A DNA stretch of 64,000 nucleotides from Haliclystus octoradiatus (lineage: Eukaryota > Cnidaria > Staurozoa > Stauromedusae > Haliclystidae): NCBI GenBank assembly GCA_916610825.1, contig OU744449.1:26643732-26707731 (forward strand), read 5' to 3'. Under the pieces are notes generated by a model. That model was not told where the DNA came from. It saw only the letters and a program-made list of their open reading frames with translations, and searched no databases. A program made the position numbers and the translations under genes. Below, in pieces: positions 56,201 through 59,200 of the stretch (position 1 is the first letter of the stretch; every line of letters starts with the position of its first letter).

Positions 56201-59200
56201 CAGCAACAGACAAAGCTCCTTCGCCATTTGAATTAGCAATACATCAAACCATAACTATTAACGTACTTGATATTAATGATAATGCACCGATGTTTAATTC
56301 ATCTTTATTGATTATCAATGTTCCTGAAGATTCGATTGTAAACATCACTTCATTTGATGTTTGTGCACATGATAAAGATGAAGGAGGTAATGGAAAAATT
56401 GAATACGAGGTTATTTCTACAACTGATGCAATGAAACGTTTTCAATTTGATGAAGATAATTGCCAGCTGTTAGTTAAAGGTATGATTGTCGTCATAGAAT
56501 CATTGGTGATCCGTTTTCTGAGCATGTGTATTAACGATAGTTCCTGAGGCATGGCATTTAATCAATTTCAAATAACTTCAACGTTGTCCTCGTCAACTGT
56601 TTGAACTCATCAAGATGAAAACTTTAGGACCCATTTTTCATGTAGTCGAATCGTTTCAACTTAATTTATTGCATAGAGTTTTTGCATTTTAGTTTATAAA
56701 AACAACAAGTGCTCGATATTTCAAGCTTTCCTTCTTATGGCTAGTATTATGTAGATCTTATGTTAATTATAATACAAAACAAACATGTTTTAACGGTCAC
56801 CTCTATATAGAGACCACTCGTCTATAGTTGTCACTCTTGATTTGCCTATTATAGTAAAATCTATTGAAGCAACCTCTCATAGCTGGCTGTTATATACAGT
56901 GTTCAAGTTTCTACAAAATTCTATAAATTTTCTCTTTAATCATTTTCTCTTTATTGATTTGTCTGTTAGAATCACTCGACATGGATATGAATGCTCAGAT
57001 TCCTCCAATACAATATATCATCAAAGGAACTAACACAATCGATGATAAACAACTTTCTAGTTCAGTTACTTTGATGTTAATCATCAACCAAATTAATGAA
57101 TACTCACCTATATTTTATCATCCGATATCAAACATGATAACAATTGGAGAAAACATTGGTAATGAAACTATTATTCTTAATTGTTCAGCGTTCGATTCCG
57201 ACATAGGTGATGATGGTCACGTGTTCTATGACATTACAAATGGAGATCCTAATATTGATCTTTATATAACTGATGATGGAATCCTTAAAACGAAAGTGAT
57301 AGTAGATAGAGAGACAACGTCTGAATATAATCTTACCATTTCTGCATTTAATAAGAAACCTGGCTATCCTGATATTCGTCAGAAAGAAACATTTCTCAAC
57401 ATCTTAATAAATATTAATGATACAAACGATAATAGCCCTATTTTTACAGAATCCTTTTATTACAAAGAGATATCGGATGATTTGGAAGTAGATCAAACTT
57501 TTGATATTGTACAAGCTACAGATAAAGATGATGGTTTCAATGCTCTGCTTACGTTTTCAATCCATTATCCAGCAGGAGTGATAAACTTGTTGGATTATTT
57601 TAGATTCAGTATTGAAACGGGATCACTTACTGTTACGAAATCTTTAAATTTAGATTCATTAGAACTCGAGAAGCAAGAATTTAATTTTGAAATAACTGTT
57701 ACAGACAAAGGTTTTCCCACTAAATTTTCAAATGTGAATTGCAGTTTGGTGATATTAGCAACCAATCAATACTCACCAGAATTACATCATCCAAATTATA
57801 ATGTTATTGAAATTCGATCCTCTCACGTCATTGGCTCATTGATTTATGATATTGATGCAAGTGATCAGGACTATAGTAGAGATGGAATGGTTTCTATGGT
57901 GATCACGGACGGTAACGAAGATGGAAGTTTTTCAATTGATGCGTCTTCAGGTAATTACTATACTGCTATTGATTTGATTACATTCCAATACTCGGAGACG
58001 AGCTCAAGTAGCAATGAGTTAGATTTAGAAGGAAGAAGCCTCTTTAATGTGTTAGGAAGATTCATTGCCTTAGGCTGGGATAAACATGTTTAATTCAACA
58101 CAATTCCACATTTTCTCTTGTATATAGTAGTTAAGACAGTTTCAACCTACCGAAGGTGCTTGCATCACTCTTCTATATAATTCAAAACTTTTCAATTGTT
58201 GGCAGTGATTATTTTCCGTTGAAGTTTTCATTCTTGAATGAATCTAATTCAAGCTACATGCGTCGTATGAACAAGCAAGAAAACAGAGGAATGAAGTTGG
58301 ATTGCACATAACATTTGATTTTTTACCTTTACTATTCAAAATATGATTAAAGGGTTTATGCATGAGTTGCCGTGATTCCTCGCGATTTATCTGCACGAGT
58401 GATGTCAGGAGGACACGGTGAAGCTTTATGAGTATACGAGCCACAGCTAGGTGAAGATATTATTGATTCGAGTGTCTCCTAGCAACCCTCGTGCAATGCC
58501 TTTATAACCAGAATATTGTCAATTAAAATATATAATAATTGTTTTCAGCTATACTCTAATGCAGTGTCATGCACGTATATTTGCACACTGTGTGAAGATG
58601 TCCCGAAAATGAATTATTACTAATGCATTCAATAATTGAGACTTTTACGTACTTAGTCTAAATACATTTTCTAGATATTCAGTTTCTACATTTATCCTTT
58701 ATTATTACAGGTATCATCACATTATATACAAAACCAAGAAAACCTCATTATGCTCTTGTGATCAAAGTTTCTGATCAATCAATTTTATCAGCCAGAAGAT
58801 CAGTTGATATGACATTAGTTATTTATATTAATGATATCTTTCCATCAGAAATTGGTCAGGTATACGTCGGTTCAATATCAAAGTCAATAGCAATACAATC
58901 AATACCAGGGGAAGAAACTACAGTTCCAGTTTATGCAAATTGTGGTCTCAACATTCTAGAAGCAGTATCGTTTACATTGAGTTATGATCTATCTAGTTTT
59001 CATCTTTCATTTATTGAATCAACTCTAACTGCGAATCATTACGGAAACACTGTATCATTTATGGGGCTTACAAATCAATCTGTATCTAATGAAGGATTGG
59101 TTAAAATAGCTACAGTAACATTTATTGGTCTGATGCGTGATACAATGTTTATGTCAATTACAAATCTGGAATTAATCGATAATTATGCAAAACCAATTGG

